Part shown: piece by piece, positions 45,360 through 53,707 of the stretch | Layout of the letters: each line of letters opens with the position of its first letter | How positions within the stretch are numbered: position 1 is the stretch's first letter | Origin: Ornithinicoccus hortensis | GTDB lineage: Bacteria; Actinomycetota; Actinomycetes; Actinomycetales; Dermatophilaceae | DNA: 64,000 nt | Assembly: GCF_006716185.1 (NCBI RefSeq) | Contig: NZ_VFOP01000001.1 | Location: 992,001 to 1,056,000, forward strand | Direction of reading: 5' to 3' | The notes under the pieces: model-generated | The model's database searches: none | Seen by the model: only the letters and a program-made list of their open reading frames with translations | What the model was told of the DNA's origin: nothing | Program-made: the position numbers and the translations under genes

Positions 45360-46505
45360 TCAATCCTTGAGCAGGTGGCGGGAGATGACCAGCCGCTGGA
45401 TCTGGTTGGTCCCCTCGAAGATCTGGGTCACCTTGGCCTCCCGCATGAACCGTTCGAGCGGGAAGTCCTTGGTGTAGCCGTAGCCGCCGAGGACCTGCAC
45501 GGCGTCGGTGGTGACGCGCATCGCCGCGTCCGTGGCGACCAGCTTGGCGACCGACGCCTCCTGGGAGTGCGGCAGCCCCGCGTCCTTGAGTCGCGCCGCC
45601 AGCAGATAGGTGGACCGGGCCGCCCCGACGGCCGCGGCCATGTCCGCCAGCAGGAACGCCAGCCCCTGGTTGTCGGCGATCGGCCGGCCGAACTGCTCCC
45701 GCTCCTTGCTGTATGCCGTGGCCTCCTCCAGCGCCCGCTGCGCCAGTCCCGTGGCCGCGGCCGCGATGCCGAGCCGGCCGGCGTCCAGGGCGGCCAGGGC
45801 GATCTGCATGCCCTGACCCTCCCGGCCGATCAGCCGGTCCTGCTCGACCGGCACCTTGTCGAAGAGCACCTCCCGCACCGTGTCGCAGTCCAGCCCCATC
45901 TTGCGCTCGGGCTCGGCGAAGGTGAGACCGTCGGCGTCCGGGGGGACCAGGAAGCAGCTCAGGCCCCGGCCGCCCTCGTCGGAGGTGCGGGCGAAGGTGG
46001 TGTAGAAGTCCGCGTGCCCGGCATGGGAGATCCAGGACTTGCCGCCGGTGATCTGGTAGCCGTCGTCGGTCGGCGTGGCCCGGGTGCGGATGCTGGCGAC
46101 GTCCGAGCCGGCCTGCGGCTCGGAGAGGCAGTAGGCGCCCAGCTGGTCGCCGGAGAGCATCCCGGTCAGGTACTTCTCCTGCTGCTCCGGGGTGCCGAAG
46201 TGGGCCAGCGGCGCGCAGGTCAGGGAGTGCACGGAGACCCCGACGGCCACGGACATCCACGCGTAGGCGATCTCCTCGACCACCTGGAGGTAGACCTCGT
46301 AGGGCTGGCCCCCACCACCCAGCTCCTCGGCATACGGCAGGGAGAGCAGGCCGGACCGTCCCAGGAGCTCGAAGGCCTCCCGTGGGAAGCGCGCCTGTGC
46401 CTCGGCAGCGTCCGCCTCGGGGAGCAGTTTCGTGCGGGCGATGTCGCGGACCAACTCGATGAGTTCGCCAGCTTCCTCGCTGGGCATCAGACGGTGCACT
46501 GCCAT
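45360..46505 (-). CDS. Acyl-CoA dehydrogenase
   Basis: A 381-residue flavin acyl-CoA dehydrogenase: [82 protein letters not shown], with the catalytic Glu in [10 protein letters not shown]. It resembles short/branched-chain dehydrogenases. The ATG at 46505 is 6 nt after TACAGT on the minus strand (46512-46517 on plus); longer in-frame starts are not needed. Divergent from the HTH-Mop regulator gene. Confidence 0.93.
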   Translation of the reverse strand: MAVHRLMPSEEAGELIELVRDIARTKLLPEADAAEAQARFPREAFELLGRSGLLSLPYAEELGGGGQPYEVYLQVVEEIAYAWMSVAVGVSVHSLTCAPLAHFGTPEQQEKYLTGMLSGDQLGAYCLSEPQAGSDVASIRTRATPTDDGYQITGGKSWISHAGHADFYTTFARTSDEGGRGLSCFLVPPDADGLTFAEPERKMGLDCDTVREVLFDKVPVEQDRLIGREGQGMQIALAALDAGRLGIAAAATGLAQRALEEATAYSKEREQFGRPIADNQGLAFLLADMAAAVGAARSTYLLAARLKDAGLPHSQEASVAKLVATDAAMRVTTDAVQVLGGYGYTKDFPLERFMREAKVTQIFEGTNQIQRLVISRHLLKD

Positions 46506-46573
46506 GGGCGCACTGTACCGACTGGTCGGGACCCTCATGTACACAGCGCAGGTGCGCTTATATGATCCGGAAC

Positions 46574-46969
46574 ATGCCGCAGTTGAGGATCAGTGAAGCC
46601 GCTGCCCTGCTCGGGGTCAGCGACGATACGCTCCGCCGCTGGGCCGACCAGGGCCGGCTCCCGGTCCACCGCTCCGAGACCGGTCGACTCCAGGTGGAGG
46701 GCAGCGATCTGGCGGTCCTCGCCCAGGAGATCGCCGTGGACCACCCCTCCGGCTTGCGGGCTTCGGCCCGCAACCAACTGACCGGCATCGTGACCAAGGT
46801 GACCACCGACACGGTGATGGCCCAGGTCGAGATGCAGTGCGGCCCCTACCGGGTCGTGTCCTTGATGAGCAGCGAGGCGGTGACGGAGCTGGGCCTGGAG
46901 CCCGGGGTCGTCACGGTCGCCTCGATCAAGGCCACGCACGTCGTCGTCGCACTACCCCCTGAAAGCTGA
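46574..46969 (+). CDS. Helix-turn-helix plus Mop-domain molybdate regulator
   Basis: A 131-residue protein joining a MerR/excisionase-type HTH (~1-50, RISEAAALLGVSDDTLRRWADQGRLPVHRSETGR) to a TOBE/Mop molybdate-binding domain (~62-130, SARNQLTGIVTKVTTDTVMAQVEMQC and VTELGLEPGVVTVASIKATHVVVAL). It heads the modABC operon, so it likely senses molybdate and controls uptake. The ATG at 46574 is 7 nt after TATGAT (46561-46566), a leaderless start that excludes the ATG at 46562. It ends 8 bp before modA. Confidence 0.9.
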   Translation: MPQLRISEAAALLGVSDDTLRRWADQGRLPVHRSETGRLQVEGSDLAVLAQEIAVDHPSGLRASARNQLTGIVTKVTTDTVMAQVEMQCGPYRVVSLMSSEAVTELGLEPGVVTVASIKATHVVVALPPES

Positions 46970-46977
46970 GGTCCACC

Positions 46978-47892
46978 ATGACATCGACCCGTACCCTGCG
47001 CCGGCTGACCGTCCTGGCCTCCGTCCCGCTCCTGGCCCTCACCCTCGCCGCCTGCGGCGGTGACGATGGCGACGACGCCGGGTCCGGGGACGACTCGAGC
47101 GAGAACGCCGAGGACGCCGACGCGGGCGCGGACAGCGACGCCGACGACGGCGCCGACACGGATACCGATGACGAGGCGGAGAGCTCTGAGGACGCCGACG
47201 AGGCGGCCGGCGGGGTCTCCGGCGACATCGTGGTGTTCGGCGCGGCCTCGCTGACCGACACCTTCACCGAGCTGGGCGAGCAGTTCGAGGCGGAGAACCC
47301 GGACGCCACGGTGACCTTCAACTTCGGGGCGAGCTCGGCACTCGCCCAGCAGATCATCTCCGGGGCGCCGGCGGACGTCTTCGCCTCCGCCTCGCCGGCC
47401 ACGATGCAGCAGGTCACCGACGAGGACCTGGCGGCCGGGGAGCCCGTGGTCTTCGTCAGCAACCGCCTGGAGATCGTGGTCCCCGCCGGGAACCCCGCGG
47501 GTATCACCGGGCTGGAGGACTTCACCAACGAGGACCTGACCATCGCCCTGTGCGCCGAGGAGGTGCCGTGCGGCGCCGCCTCGGTGAAGGTGTTCGAGGC
47601 GGCCGGGCTGACGCCCGCGCCGGACACCTACGAGGAGGACGTGCGCGCGACCCTGACCAAGGTCGAGCTGGACGAGGTGGACGCGGCGCTGGTCTACCGG
47701 ACGGACGTGATCGTCGCCGGGGACTCCGTCGAGGGCATCGACTTCCCGGAGTCGGGAGAGGCGGTCAACGACTACCCGATCGCGTTGCTCTCCGAGGCCC
47801 CGAACAGCGAGGCGGGGCAGGCGTTCATCGACTTCGTCCTGTCCGAGGCCGGGCAAACGGTGCTGGGCGACGCTGGTTTTGACCTCCCCTGA
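46978..47892 (+). CDS. modA: Molybdate ABC transporter binding lipoprotein
   Basis: A 304-residue lipoprotein with lipobox LAAC (~24-27) and a ~50-residue Asp/Glu/Ser linker. The ModA domain starts IVVFGAASLTDTFTELGEQF and contains the oxyanion-binding SSALAQQIISGAPADVFASAS and late VYRTDVIVAGDSVEGIDFP. ModA captures molybdate or tungstate outside the cell. The 3' end overlaps the TTG start of modB by 14 bp. The acidic linker is similar to the one in the malE-like lipoprotein. Confidence 0.94.
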   Translation: MTSTRTLRRLTVLASVPLLALTLAACGGDDGDDAGSGDDSSENAEDADAGADSDADDGADTDTDDEAESSEDADEAAGGVSGDIVVFGAASLTDTFTELGEQFEAENPDATVTFNFGASSALAQQIISGAPADVFASASPATMQQVTDEDLAAGEPVVFVSNRLEIVVPAGNPAGITGLEDFTNEDLTIALCAEEVPCGAASVKVFEAAGLTPAPDTYEEDVRATLTKVELDEVDAALVYRTDVIVAGDSVEGIDFPESGEAVNDYPIALLSEAPNSEAGQAFIDFVLSEAGQTVLGDAGFDLP

Positions 47893-48691
47893 GCCCCGGG
47901 GCCGGGGGACCGGCATCCCGCCGGTCCTCCTGGTCCCCGCCGCGCTCGGGCTGCTCTTCCTGATCCTGCCCCTGGTGGGGCTGCTGCTCCGCACCCCCTG
48001 GGCCGACCTGGGGGAGCACCTGGGCCGCCCGGCGGTCCTGGAGGCGCTGCGCCTCTCCCTGGTCTCGGCGGTGCTGGCGACCGGGATCTGCCTGGTCCTG
48101 GGGGTGCCGTTGGCCTGGGTGCTGGCCCGGGCCACCATCCCGGGGATCCGGCTGGTCCGGGCGCTGCTCACCCTGCCGCTGGTGCTCCCACCGGTCGTCG
48201 GCGGCGTGGCGCTGCTCCTGCTGCTGGGCCGGCGCGGCCTGATCGGGCAGCACCTGTACGAATGGTTCGGGCTCAGCCTGCCGTTCACCACCCCGGCGGT
48301 CGTGATCGCCGAGGCGTTCGTGGCGATGCCGTTCCTGGTGATCGCGGTCGAGGGCGCGTTGCGCGGTGCCGACCGGCGCTACGAGGACGCGGCCGCCACG
48401 CTGGGGGCCGGCCGGTGGCTCACCTTCCGCCGGGTCACCCTGCCCCTGGTCGCCCCGGGGATCTCGGCCGGGGCGGTCCTGTGCTTCGCCCGGGCGCTGG
48501 GCGAGTTCGGGGCCACGATCACCTTCGCCGGCAACTTCCCGGGGGTGACCCGGACCATGCCGTTGGCCGTCTACCTCGCGCTGGAGACCGACCCGGAGGC
48601 GGCGATCGTGCTCGCCCTCGTCCTGCTCCTGGTGTCGGTGGCGGTCCTGGTCAGCCTGCGGGGTCGCTGGATCACGGGGACGTCCTCGTGA
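47879..48691 (+). CDS. modB: Molybdate ABC transporter permease
   Basis: A 270-residue ModB permease with about six membrane segments (LVPAALGLLFLILPLVGLL and others) and the inner-membrane EAA loop YEDAAATLGAGRWLTFRRVTLPLVAPG. The FARALGEFGATITFAGN segment is the ModB signature. It starts at TTG, as the only reasonable start, inside the end of modA. Its end overlaps modC. Confidence 0.93.
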   Translation: MTSPEPRGRGTGIPPVLLVPAALGLLFLILPLVGLLLRTPWADLGEHLGRPAVLEALRLSLVSAVLATGICLVLGVPLAWVLARATIPGIRLVRALLTLPLVLPPVVGGVALLLLLGRRGLIGQHLYEWFGLSLPFTTPAVVIAEAFVAMPFLVIAVEGALRGADRRYEDAAATLGAGRWLTFRRVTLPLVAPGISAGAVLCFARALGEFGATITFAGNFPGVTRTMPLAVYLALETDPEAAIVLALVLLLVSVAVLVSLRGRWITGTSS

Positions 48692-49749
48692 GCGGGGTGC
48701 AGGCGGCGCTCACGATCAGGCGGGGCTCCTTCGACCTCGCGCTGGACCTGACCGTCGCCCCGGGCGAGATCGTGGCCCTCATCGGACCCAACGGGGCGGG
48801 CAAGACGACCGCGCTGCACGCCCTGGCCGGCCTGCTCCGGCTGTCGACCGGCTGGATCCGGATCGGCGACCGCGCCGTGGACGACCCCGGGGCCGGGATC
48901 TTCGTGCCGACCGAGCGCCGTCGGGTGGGCGTGGTCTTCCAGGACTACCTGCTCTTCCCGCACCTCACCGCGCTGGACAACGTCGCCTTCGGGCTGCGCA
49001 CCCAGGGCCGCTCCAGGGCCGAGTCGCGCGAGGCGGCCCGGACCTGGCTGGAGCGGGTCGGCGTCGCCCGCCACGCCCACTCCCGGCCCGCCGAGCTCTC
49101 CGGCGGCCAGGCGCAGCGGGTGGCGCTGGCCCGGGCGCTGGTCACCCACCCCCGCCTCCTGCTGCTCGACGAGCCACTCGCCGCGCTGGACGCGGGGACC
49201 CGGATGGAGGTCCGCTCCGAGCTCACCCGCCACCTGCGCGACTACGACGGCGCGACCCTCCTGGTGACGCACGACCCGCTGGACGCGATGGCGATGGCGA
49301 GCCGGATCGTGGTGCTCGAGGGCGGACGGGTCGTGCAGGACGGTCCCCCGGTCGAGGTGGCCCGCGCCCCGCGCACGGAGTATGTCGCCACCCTGGTCGG
49401 TCTGAACCTGCACCGCGGTCGGGCCACGGACACCGTCGTGCAGGTGGACGGCGGGGGAGAGCTGCACGTGGCCGAACCCACCACCGGGCCCGTCCTGGTG
49501 AGCTTCCCCCCGTCGGCGGTGACCCTGCACGTCCACCGACCGGAGGGGTCGGCGCGCAACGTCTGGCCGGGACGGATCGTCAGCCTGGAGCAGCAGGCCC
49601 ACACCGTGCGCGTGCAGGTGGACGGTGAGGGGCACCCCACCGTGCTCTCCGACGTCACGGCGCTGGCCGTGGCCGAGCTGGACCTGGCGGTCGGCGCACC
49701 GGTGTGGGTGTCGTTCAAGGCCGCCGAGACGCACGTCTACCCGGCCTGA
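48688..49749 (+). CDS. modC: Molybdate ABC transporter ATPase
   Basis: A 353-residue ModC: Walker A GPNGAGKTT, Q-loop VFQDYLLFPHLTAL, signature ELSGGQAQRVALARAL, Walker B LLLLDEPLAALDAGTR, then H-loop VTHDPLDAMAM. The C-terminal Mop domain (~290-350) completes the molybdate-sensing architecture. The GTG start overlaps the modB stop. It converges with the SGNH gene across 23 bp. Confidence 0.94.
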   Translation: MSGVQAALTIRRGSFDLALDLTVAPGEIVALIGPNGAGKTTALHALAGLLRLSTGWIRIGDRAVDDPGAGIFVPTERRRVGVVFQDYLLFPHLTALDNVAFGLRTQGRSRAESREAARTWLERVGVARHAHSRPAELSGGQAQRVALARALVTHPRLLLLDEPLAALDAGTRMEVRSELTRHLRDYDGATLLVTHDPLDAMAMASRIVVLEGGRVVQDGPPVEVARAPRTEYVATLVGLNLHRGRATDTVVQVDGGGELHVAEPTTGPVLVSFPPSAVTLHVHRPEGSARNVWPGRIVSLEQQAHTVRVQVDGEGHPTVLSDVTALAVAELDLAVGAPVWVSFKAAETHVYPA

Positions 49750-49772
49750 CCGGGCAGCCTGGTCGGCAGCCC

Positions 49773-50642
49773 CTACCGCTCCAGCTCCGGCGGGGGGCTG
49801 AGCGAGGGACGCTTGGGCTCGACGTGGTCGCCGGAGGAACGGCCGGTGAGCCGCCGGTGCACCCAGGGCGCGGCATACTCGCGGGCCCAGGCCGCGTTGT
49901 CCCGGAGGGCGTCGATCCGGCCCGGTTTCGGCTGCGGGGGCAGCGGCACCCGCCAGTCGGCCGTCTCGGGCGCGTGGCCGAGCGTCTCGTATGCCGCGAG
50001 CGCCACCCGACGGTGCCCCTCCTCGGTCATGTGGATCCGGTCCGGCGCCCACATCCGCCAGTCCCGGAGGAAGTCGAAGGACCACTGGTTCATCACGTAG
50101 CAGCCGTGCCGCTCGGCGATGGTCCAGATGTGCGCGACGTAGACGCCCACCCGGGGCCGGGTGCGTTCGATGACCGGGGCCCCGACGGGGTCGGTGGGGG
50201 TGGCCAGCAGGACGTCGGCACCCGTGGACCGGATGCGGGTGACCGCGGCCTCGAGCTGGTCGGCGATGGCGTCGACGTCGGCCTTGGGGCGCAGGATGTC
50301 GTTGCCGCCGCCGACCATGCTGACCAGGTCGGGTTCGAGTGCCAGCGCCGCCTCGACCTGGCGGGTGGTGATGTCCCCGATCTTGCGTCCCCGGATCGCG
50401 AGGTTGGCGTAGCTGAAGCCCTCGGCGTGCACCGACAGCAGGGCGGAGAGGCGGTCCGCCCAGCCGATGAAGCTGTCCTCGGTGTCGGGGTCGGCGTCGC
50501 TCATCCCCTCGGTGAAGGAGTCGCCGATCGCCACGTAGCGGGACCAGGCCCGGGGGGCGGGGCGGACCGAGCCGGCGCCCTGGCGTGCGTCGGGCTCCTC
50601 CTGGCCGGTGCGTTGCTGGTGGGCCGGGGCCTCTGGGGTCAT
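49773..50642 (-). CDS. SGNH/GDSL-family lipase or esterase
   Basis: A 289-residue SGNH hydrolase without a signal peptide. Block I is YVAIGDSFTEGMSD with the nucleophile Ser, block III is VSMVGGGNDILRP with the oxyanion Asn, and block V is DRIHMTEEGHRRVA with the Asp-x-x-His dyad. The N- and C-termini are Pro/Gln-rich. The substrate may be an acyl ester of a lipid or glycan. GGAGGAG precedes the ATG. It is next to ung on the same strand. Confidence 0.88.
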   Translation of the reverse strand: MTPEAPAHQQRTGQEEPDARQGAGSVRPAPRAWSRYVAIGDSFTEGMSDADPDTEDSFIGWADRLSALLSVHAEGFSYANLAIRGRKIGDITTRQVEAALALEPDLVSMVGGGNDILRPKADVDAIADQLEAAVTRIRSTGADVLLATPTDPVGAPVIERTRPRVGVYVAHIWTIAERHGCYVMNQWSFDFLRDWRMWAPDRIHMTEEGHRRVALAAYETLGHAPETADWRVPLPPQPKPGRIDALRDNAAWAREYAAPWVHRRLTGRSSGDHVEPKRPSLSPPPELER

Positions 50643-50704
50643 CTCTCCTCCGGGATCTCTGTGGGGCGTATGCAGGGTGCGGGCGTATGCAGGGCGGGCG
50701 GTGG

Positions 50705-51388
50705 TCAGGGCAGGGACCAGTCCAGCGGCTGCCCGCCCTGGTCGGTGAGCAGCGTGTCGGCGCGGCTGAACGGCCGGGAGCCGAAGAACCCGCCCCGCGC
50801 GGACAGCGGGGAGGGGTGCGCGCTCTGGATCGTGGGGACGTCCCCCAGCGCGGGGGCCAGCGACCTGGCGTCCCGGCCCCACAGGATCGCCACCAGCGGC
50901 CCGCCACGCCGGGCGAGTGCCCCGATCGCCAGGTCGGTCACCTGCTCCCACCCCTTGCCGCGGTGGCTCGCCGGGGCGCCCGGACGCACCGTGAGGACCC
51001 GGTTGAGCAACAGCACGCCGCGCTCGGCCCACGGGGACAGGTCGCCCGTGGTCGGCGCCGGCACCCCGAGGTCGTCCACCAGCTCGGCGTAGATGTTCTG
51101 CAGGCTGCGCGGGATCGGCCGCACGTCGGGGGCGACCGAGAAGGAGAGCCCGACCGCGTGCCCCACGGTGGGGTAGGGGTCCTGCCCGACGATCAGCACC
51201 CGGACCGCGTCGAGTGGTTGCTCGAAGGCCCGCAGGACGTGTCCGCCCGCCGGGAGGTAGCCGCGGCCGGCCGCCAGCTCCGCCCGGAGGAACCGGCCCA
51301 GCTCGCCCACGGTCTGCGCGGCAGGTGCGAGCACGGACGCCCACGTCGGGTGGACCAGGTCGGTCAGCGGTGCGGCCTCCGGAGTCAC
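50705..51388 (-). CDS. ung: Uracil-DNA glycosylase
   Basis: A 227-residue family-1 UDG that removes uracil from DNA. The water-activating motif [18 protein letters not shown] and the Leu-loop [14 protein letters not shown] are both intact, with LLLNRVLTV between. The GTG start is 6 nt after TACAGT on the minus strand and so is leaderless. It is alone on its transcript except for the SGNH gene 62 bp downstream. Confidence 0.96.
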   Translation of the reverse strand: MTPEAAPLTDLVHPTWASVLAPAAQTVGELGRFLRAELAAGRGYLPAGGHVLRAFEQPLDAVRVLIVGQDPYPTVGHAVGLSFSVAPDVRPIPRSLQNIYAELVDDLGVPAPTTGDLSPWAERGVLLLNRVLTVRPGAPASHRGKGWEQVTDLAIGALARRGGPLVAILWGRDARSLAPALGDVPTIQSAHPSPLSARGGFFGSRPFSRADTLLTDQGGQPLDWSLP

Positions 51389-51490
51389 CCCGGCACTGTA
51401 TGACGAGGGGCCCGGCTCCGGTAATCACAGTCCTGTCATTCGGTGCGCTAGAGTGGCCCGAGCAGCACCGCCATCGAGGAGGACCAGCAC

Positions 51491-51781
51491 ATGGGAGCAG
51501 CGCCCGAGGTCGACACCGCCCAGTCGGTCGCCGAACTCAGCGACCGTGACCGCCGGATCATCGACTTCGAACGCCAGTGGTGGAAGTATGCCGGGGCCAA
51601 GGAGCAGGCCATCAAGGACCTGTTCGACATGAGTGCCACCCGCTACTACCAGGTGCTCAACCAGCTCGTGGACTCCCCGGCCGCCCTGGCGCACGACCCG
51701 ATGCTGATCAAGCGGCTGCGCCGGATGCGCGCCCAGCGGCAGAAGAGCCGGTCGGCGCGCCGGTTGGGCTTCGAGCTCTGA
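51491..51781 (+). CDS. DUF3263 family protein
   Basis: A 96-residue protein of the actinobacterial DUF3263 family: LSDRDRRIIDFERQWWKYAGAKEQAIKDLF and YYQVLNQLVDSPAALAHDPMLIKRLRRMRAQRQ. It resembles a small sigma-70 region 4-like or HTH fold and may bind DNA; this has not been shown. GAGGAGG precedes the ATG. The gene is often near groEL in actinobacteria; here groEL is 3 kb away. Two hairpins follow. Confidence 0.9.
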   Translation: MGAAPEVDTAQSVAELSDRDRRIIDFERQWWKYAGAKEQAIKDLFDMSATRYYQVLNQLVDSPAALAHDPMLIKRLRRMRAQRQKSRSARRLGFEL

Positions 51782-51786
51782 GACAC

Positions 51787-51810
51787 CGGCCGCCGGCACG
51801 ACGGCGGCCG
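51787..51810 (+). terminator. Hairpin terminator after the DUF3263 gene
   Basis: CGGCCGCCG and CGGCGGCCG form a perfect 9-bp stem with loop GCACGA, 5 bp after the stop. Confidence 0.75.
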
Positions 51811-51826
51811 CCCCCCCGGACACGAG

Positions 51827-51860
51827 GAGGCGGGGCCACCCTGATGGGTGGCCCCGCCTC
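51827..51860. terminator. Bidirectional 14-bp hairpin terminator
   Basis: GAGGCGGGGCCACC and GGTGGCCCCGCCTC are perfectly complementary (loop CTGATG). It can end both the DUF3263 transcript and the minus-strand cluster, which converge here. Confidence 0.8.
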
Positions 51861-51894
51861 TGCATACCCCGCGGTCCTCGCGGAGGTCTGGCGG

Positions 51895-52044
51895 TCAGCG
51901 GCGACCGGCCCGGCTCCGGCGGGCGGCCGTCCCGCTGAGCGCCAGCGGGTCGCGGCTGAGGGCGCGGGCGTTGTCGAGTTCGAGCTCGTGGCTGCGCTCC
52001 CGGGCCCGGTCACGGGCGAGGTCGGCGTTCATCATGTGGAACAT
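51895..52044 (-). CDS. 49-residue basic small protein
   Basis: This 49-codon frame starts at an ATG preceded by AAGGAGA six bases upstream, a strong Shine-Dalgarno. The protein, starting MFHMMNADLARDRARERSHE, is rich in Arg and Ala and helical, ending RSRAGRR. It lies 70 bp after DUF4097 on the same strand and before the bidirectional terminator, so it is probably the last gene of that operon. It resembles short unannotated proteins seen in actinobacteria, but I cannot assign a family. Confidence 0.6.
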   Translation of the reverse strand: MFHMMNADLARDRARERSHELELDNARALSRDPLALSGTAARRSRAGRR

Positions 52045-52114
52045 GGGGTTCTCCTTCAATCTCTGGTGTGGTGCGTACGGGTGTCGCTGTCTGGGATGGG
52101 TCCGGGGTGCCGGG

Positions 52115-52972
52115 TCAGCCGGGCTGGTGGGCTGCCTGGCGGTCCTGCGGGGCCGGCACGTGCCGGACGTGCACGTCGCCGCTGACCGTCCTGGTCCGCA
52201 GCTCGACGTAGTCCTGGTCCTCGGCCGGCTCGCCGAGTGATTCCAGCTCGGAGCGGACGGTGCCGGAGACGGTGTTCAGGTCGGTCCAGACCGGCACGCC
52301 GGCCAGCACCCCGACGGTGACGTCCCCGGACGCGGTGCGGGCCTGGATGGCGCCCCGGCGGGCCAGCCGGATGTGCAGGTCGCCGCTGGCGCCGGTGGCC
52401 GAGACCTCCTCGCCGGACTCCTCGATCCGGATGGTGCCGGACCCGGTCTTGGCGCTGAGCCGGCCGACGGAGCGGCTGACGGTGAGGTCGCCGCTGCCGC
52501 TGACGACCTGGGAGTCCCCGCCCAGCACGCCGACGACCAGGTCCCCGGACCCCGACTTGCTGGACAGGTCGTGCTCGATGTGCTCGATCCGCACGTCCCC
52601 GGACCCGGCCGTGACCTCGACCAGCTGGGCCCGCTCGAGGGTGACGTCGCCGGATCCGCTCCGCAACGAGCAGTCGCCCACCCGGCCGGTGACCGCCAGG
52701 TCGGCGGAGCCGAGCACGGTGCTCAGGTCGCTGCCCGTCGGGACGGTCGCCGTGACCCGCAGCCCGTTGCTGCCGAAGATCGAGGTGCCGCGCTGCTTGG
52801 GGGCGATGACCGAGATGGTCCGTCCGTCCTGCTCGACCCGGGTCTCCTCGGCGAGCTTGCCGGTCACCTCGATGGTGGTCTCGGTGGTGTCGGTCGCGTG
52901 CACGGTGACCTGGCCGGCGCCGAGCTCGGTGTGCAACACGATGGGCTCGGGGGTGCTGAAGGTGCGGTTCAT
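52115..52972 (-). CDS. DUF4097 beta-repeat protein
   Basis: A 285-residue DUF4097 protein composed of repeated beta strands of the form SGSGDVTLER and SGDLxV, as in TGASGDLHIRLA and SGSGDLTVSRS. This is a right-handed beta-helix/adhesin-like fold with no signal peptide. It may be cytoplasmic. It is 55 bp after an RHH gene and probably co-transcribed with it. The function is unknown. Confidence 0.88.
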   Translation of the reverse strand: MNRTFSTPEPIVLHTELGAGQVTVHATDTTETTIEVTGKLAEETRVEQDGRTISVIAPKQRGTSIFGSNGLRVTATVPTGSDLSTVLGSADLAVTGRVGDCSLRSGSGDVTLERAQLVEVTAGSGDVRIEHIEHDLSSKSGSGDLVVGVLGGDSQVVSGSGDLTVSRSVGRLSAKTGSGTIRIEESGEEVSATGASGDLHIRLARRGAIQARTASGDVTVGVLAGVPVWTDLNTVSGTVRSELESLGEPAEDQDYVELRTRTVSGDVHVRHVPAPQDRQAAHQPG

Positions 52973-53027
52973 GATGGCTGTCCTCGTCTGTGTGATGTCA
53001 GCGTGGTGTCAGGGTGGCGGCGGCGGG

Positions 53028-53597
53028 TCAGGCCCAACCGGTCACTCGGCGGCTCCGGCCGCGGGGCTGGCCGGGTCGACCCGGCGGGGTGGGTGGTGCC
53101 GGTGGGGTGAATCCGGGGATGTTGGGCAGGTCGACGCTCCACCCGGTGCCACCCAGGTGGATCCCGCTGCCGCGCGTGGCGGTGCGGACGGCCTCGACCA
53201 GCCAGCTGTTCAGCGAGGTCCCGGTCTCGGTGGCCAGTTCCTCGGCCCGGACCTTCAGGTTCTCCGGCAGCCGCAGCGTGATCCGGACCTGTGCTCCCGA
53301 GTCCTCGACCTCGGTGTCCGCCGGGCCCCGGCTCTCTGGCTCGTCCTCGGCCGGGGCGATCGACTCGACGACGAACTCGACGCCACGGCCGCGCAGCCGG
53401 GTGTCCACGTTGCCGGCGGGGAGCTCGGCGCTGATCTCCGCGGCCGCGTCGGTGATCGCCTCCATCAGGGTGAGGCGGACGGCTGGCTCGAGGGCCAGCA
53501 GCAGGCGGTCGGCACCGGCGACGACCTCGGGACCACCGAGCTCGGTGGCGGCGGCGACCTCCTGGCGAAGCCGGGCGATGTATGTGCTGAGTTCCAT
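53028..53597 (-). CDS. Ribbon-helix-helix (HicB/Arc-like) DNA-binding protein
   Basis: A 189-residue protein with an N-terminal alpha-helical domain (~1-90) and a ribbon-helix-helix at ~102-140 (VRITLRLPENLKVRAEELATETGTSLNSWLVEAVRTA). The Pro/Arg-rich C-terminus is ~45 residues. It could be an antitoxin-like autorepressor or an ordinary regulator. No toxin gene is adjacent, so a TA system is not supported. Its probable operator lies just upstream (TATGAC and GTGGTGTC repeats). Confidence 0.82.
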   Translation of the reverse strand: MELSTYIARLRQEVAAATELGGPEVVAGADRLLLALEPAVRLTLMEAITDAAAEISAELPAGNVDTRLRGRGVEFVVESIAPAEDEPESRGPADTEVEDSGAQVRITLRLPENLKVRAEELATETGTSLNSWLVEAVRTATRGSGIHLGGTGWSVDLPNIPGFTPPAPPTPPGRPGQPRGRSRRVTGWA

Positions 53598-53603
53598 GAC
53601 GCA

Positions 53604-53647
53604 ACTATGACACCACTATGACGTCATGTCAACGTCAACGTGGTGTC
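53604..53647. promoter_or_regulatory. Probable RHH operator with nested repeats
   Basis: Immediately upstream of the RHH start, ACTATGAC occurs at 53604-53611 and 53615-53622 (11-bp spacing). ATGACGTCAT is a perfect palindrome at 53618-53627. An 8-bp inverted repeat GACACCAC/GTGGTGTC spans 53609-53616 and 53640-53647. Such nested TGAC half-sites are typical of RHH autoregulators. The region also holds the promoter side of the divergent MBL-fold gene. Confidence 0.65.
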
Positions 53648-53707
53648 GACTGCGTCTGGGTGGGGTCCGCCCCGGCCCGGGAGGAGTGGACCGCCTACCC
53701 TGGAGGC

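Noticed and set aside
53028-53597. Toxin-antitoxin module with the RHH protein as antitoxin
   Set aside because: No HicA, RelE, PIN or other toxin-like gene lies next to it. DUF4097 is not a known toxin.
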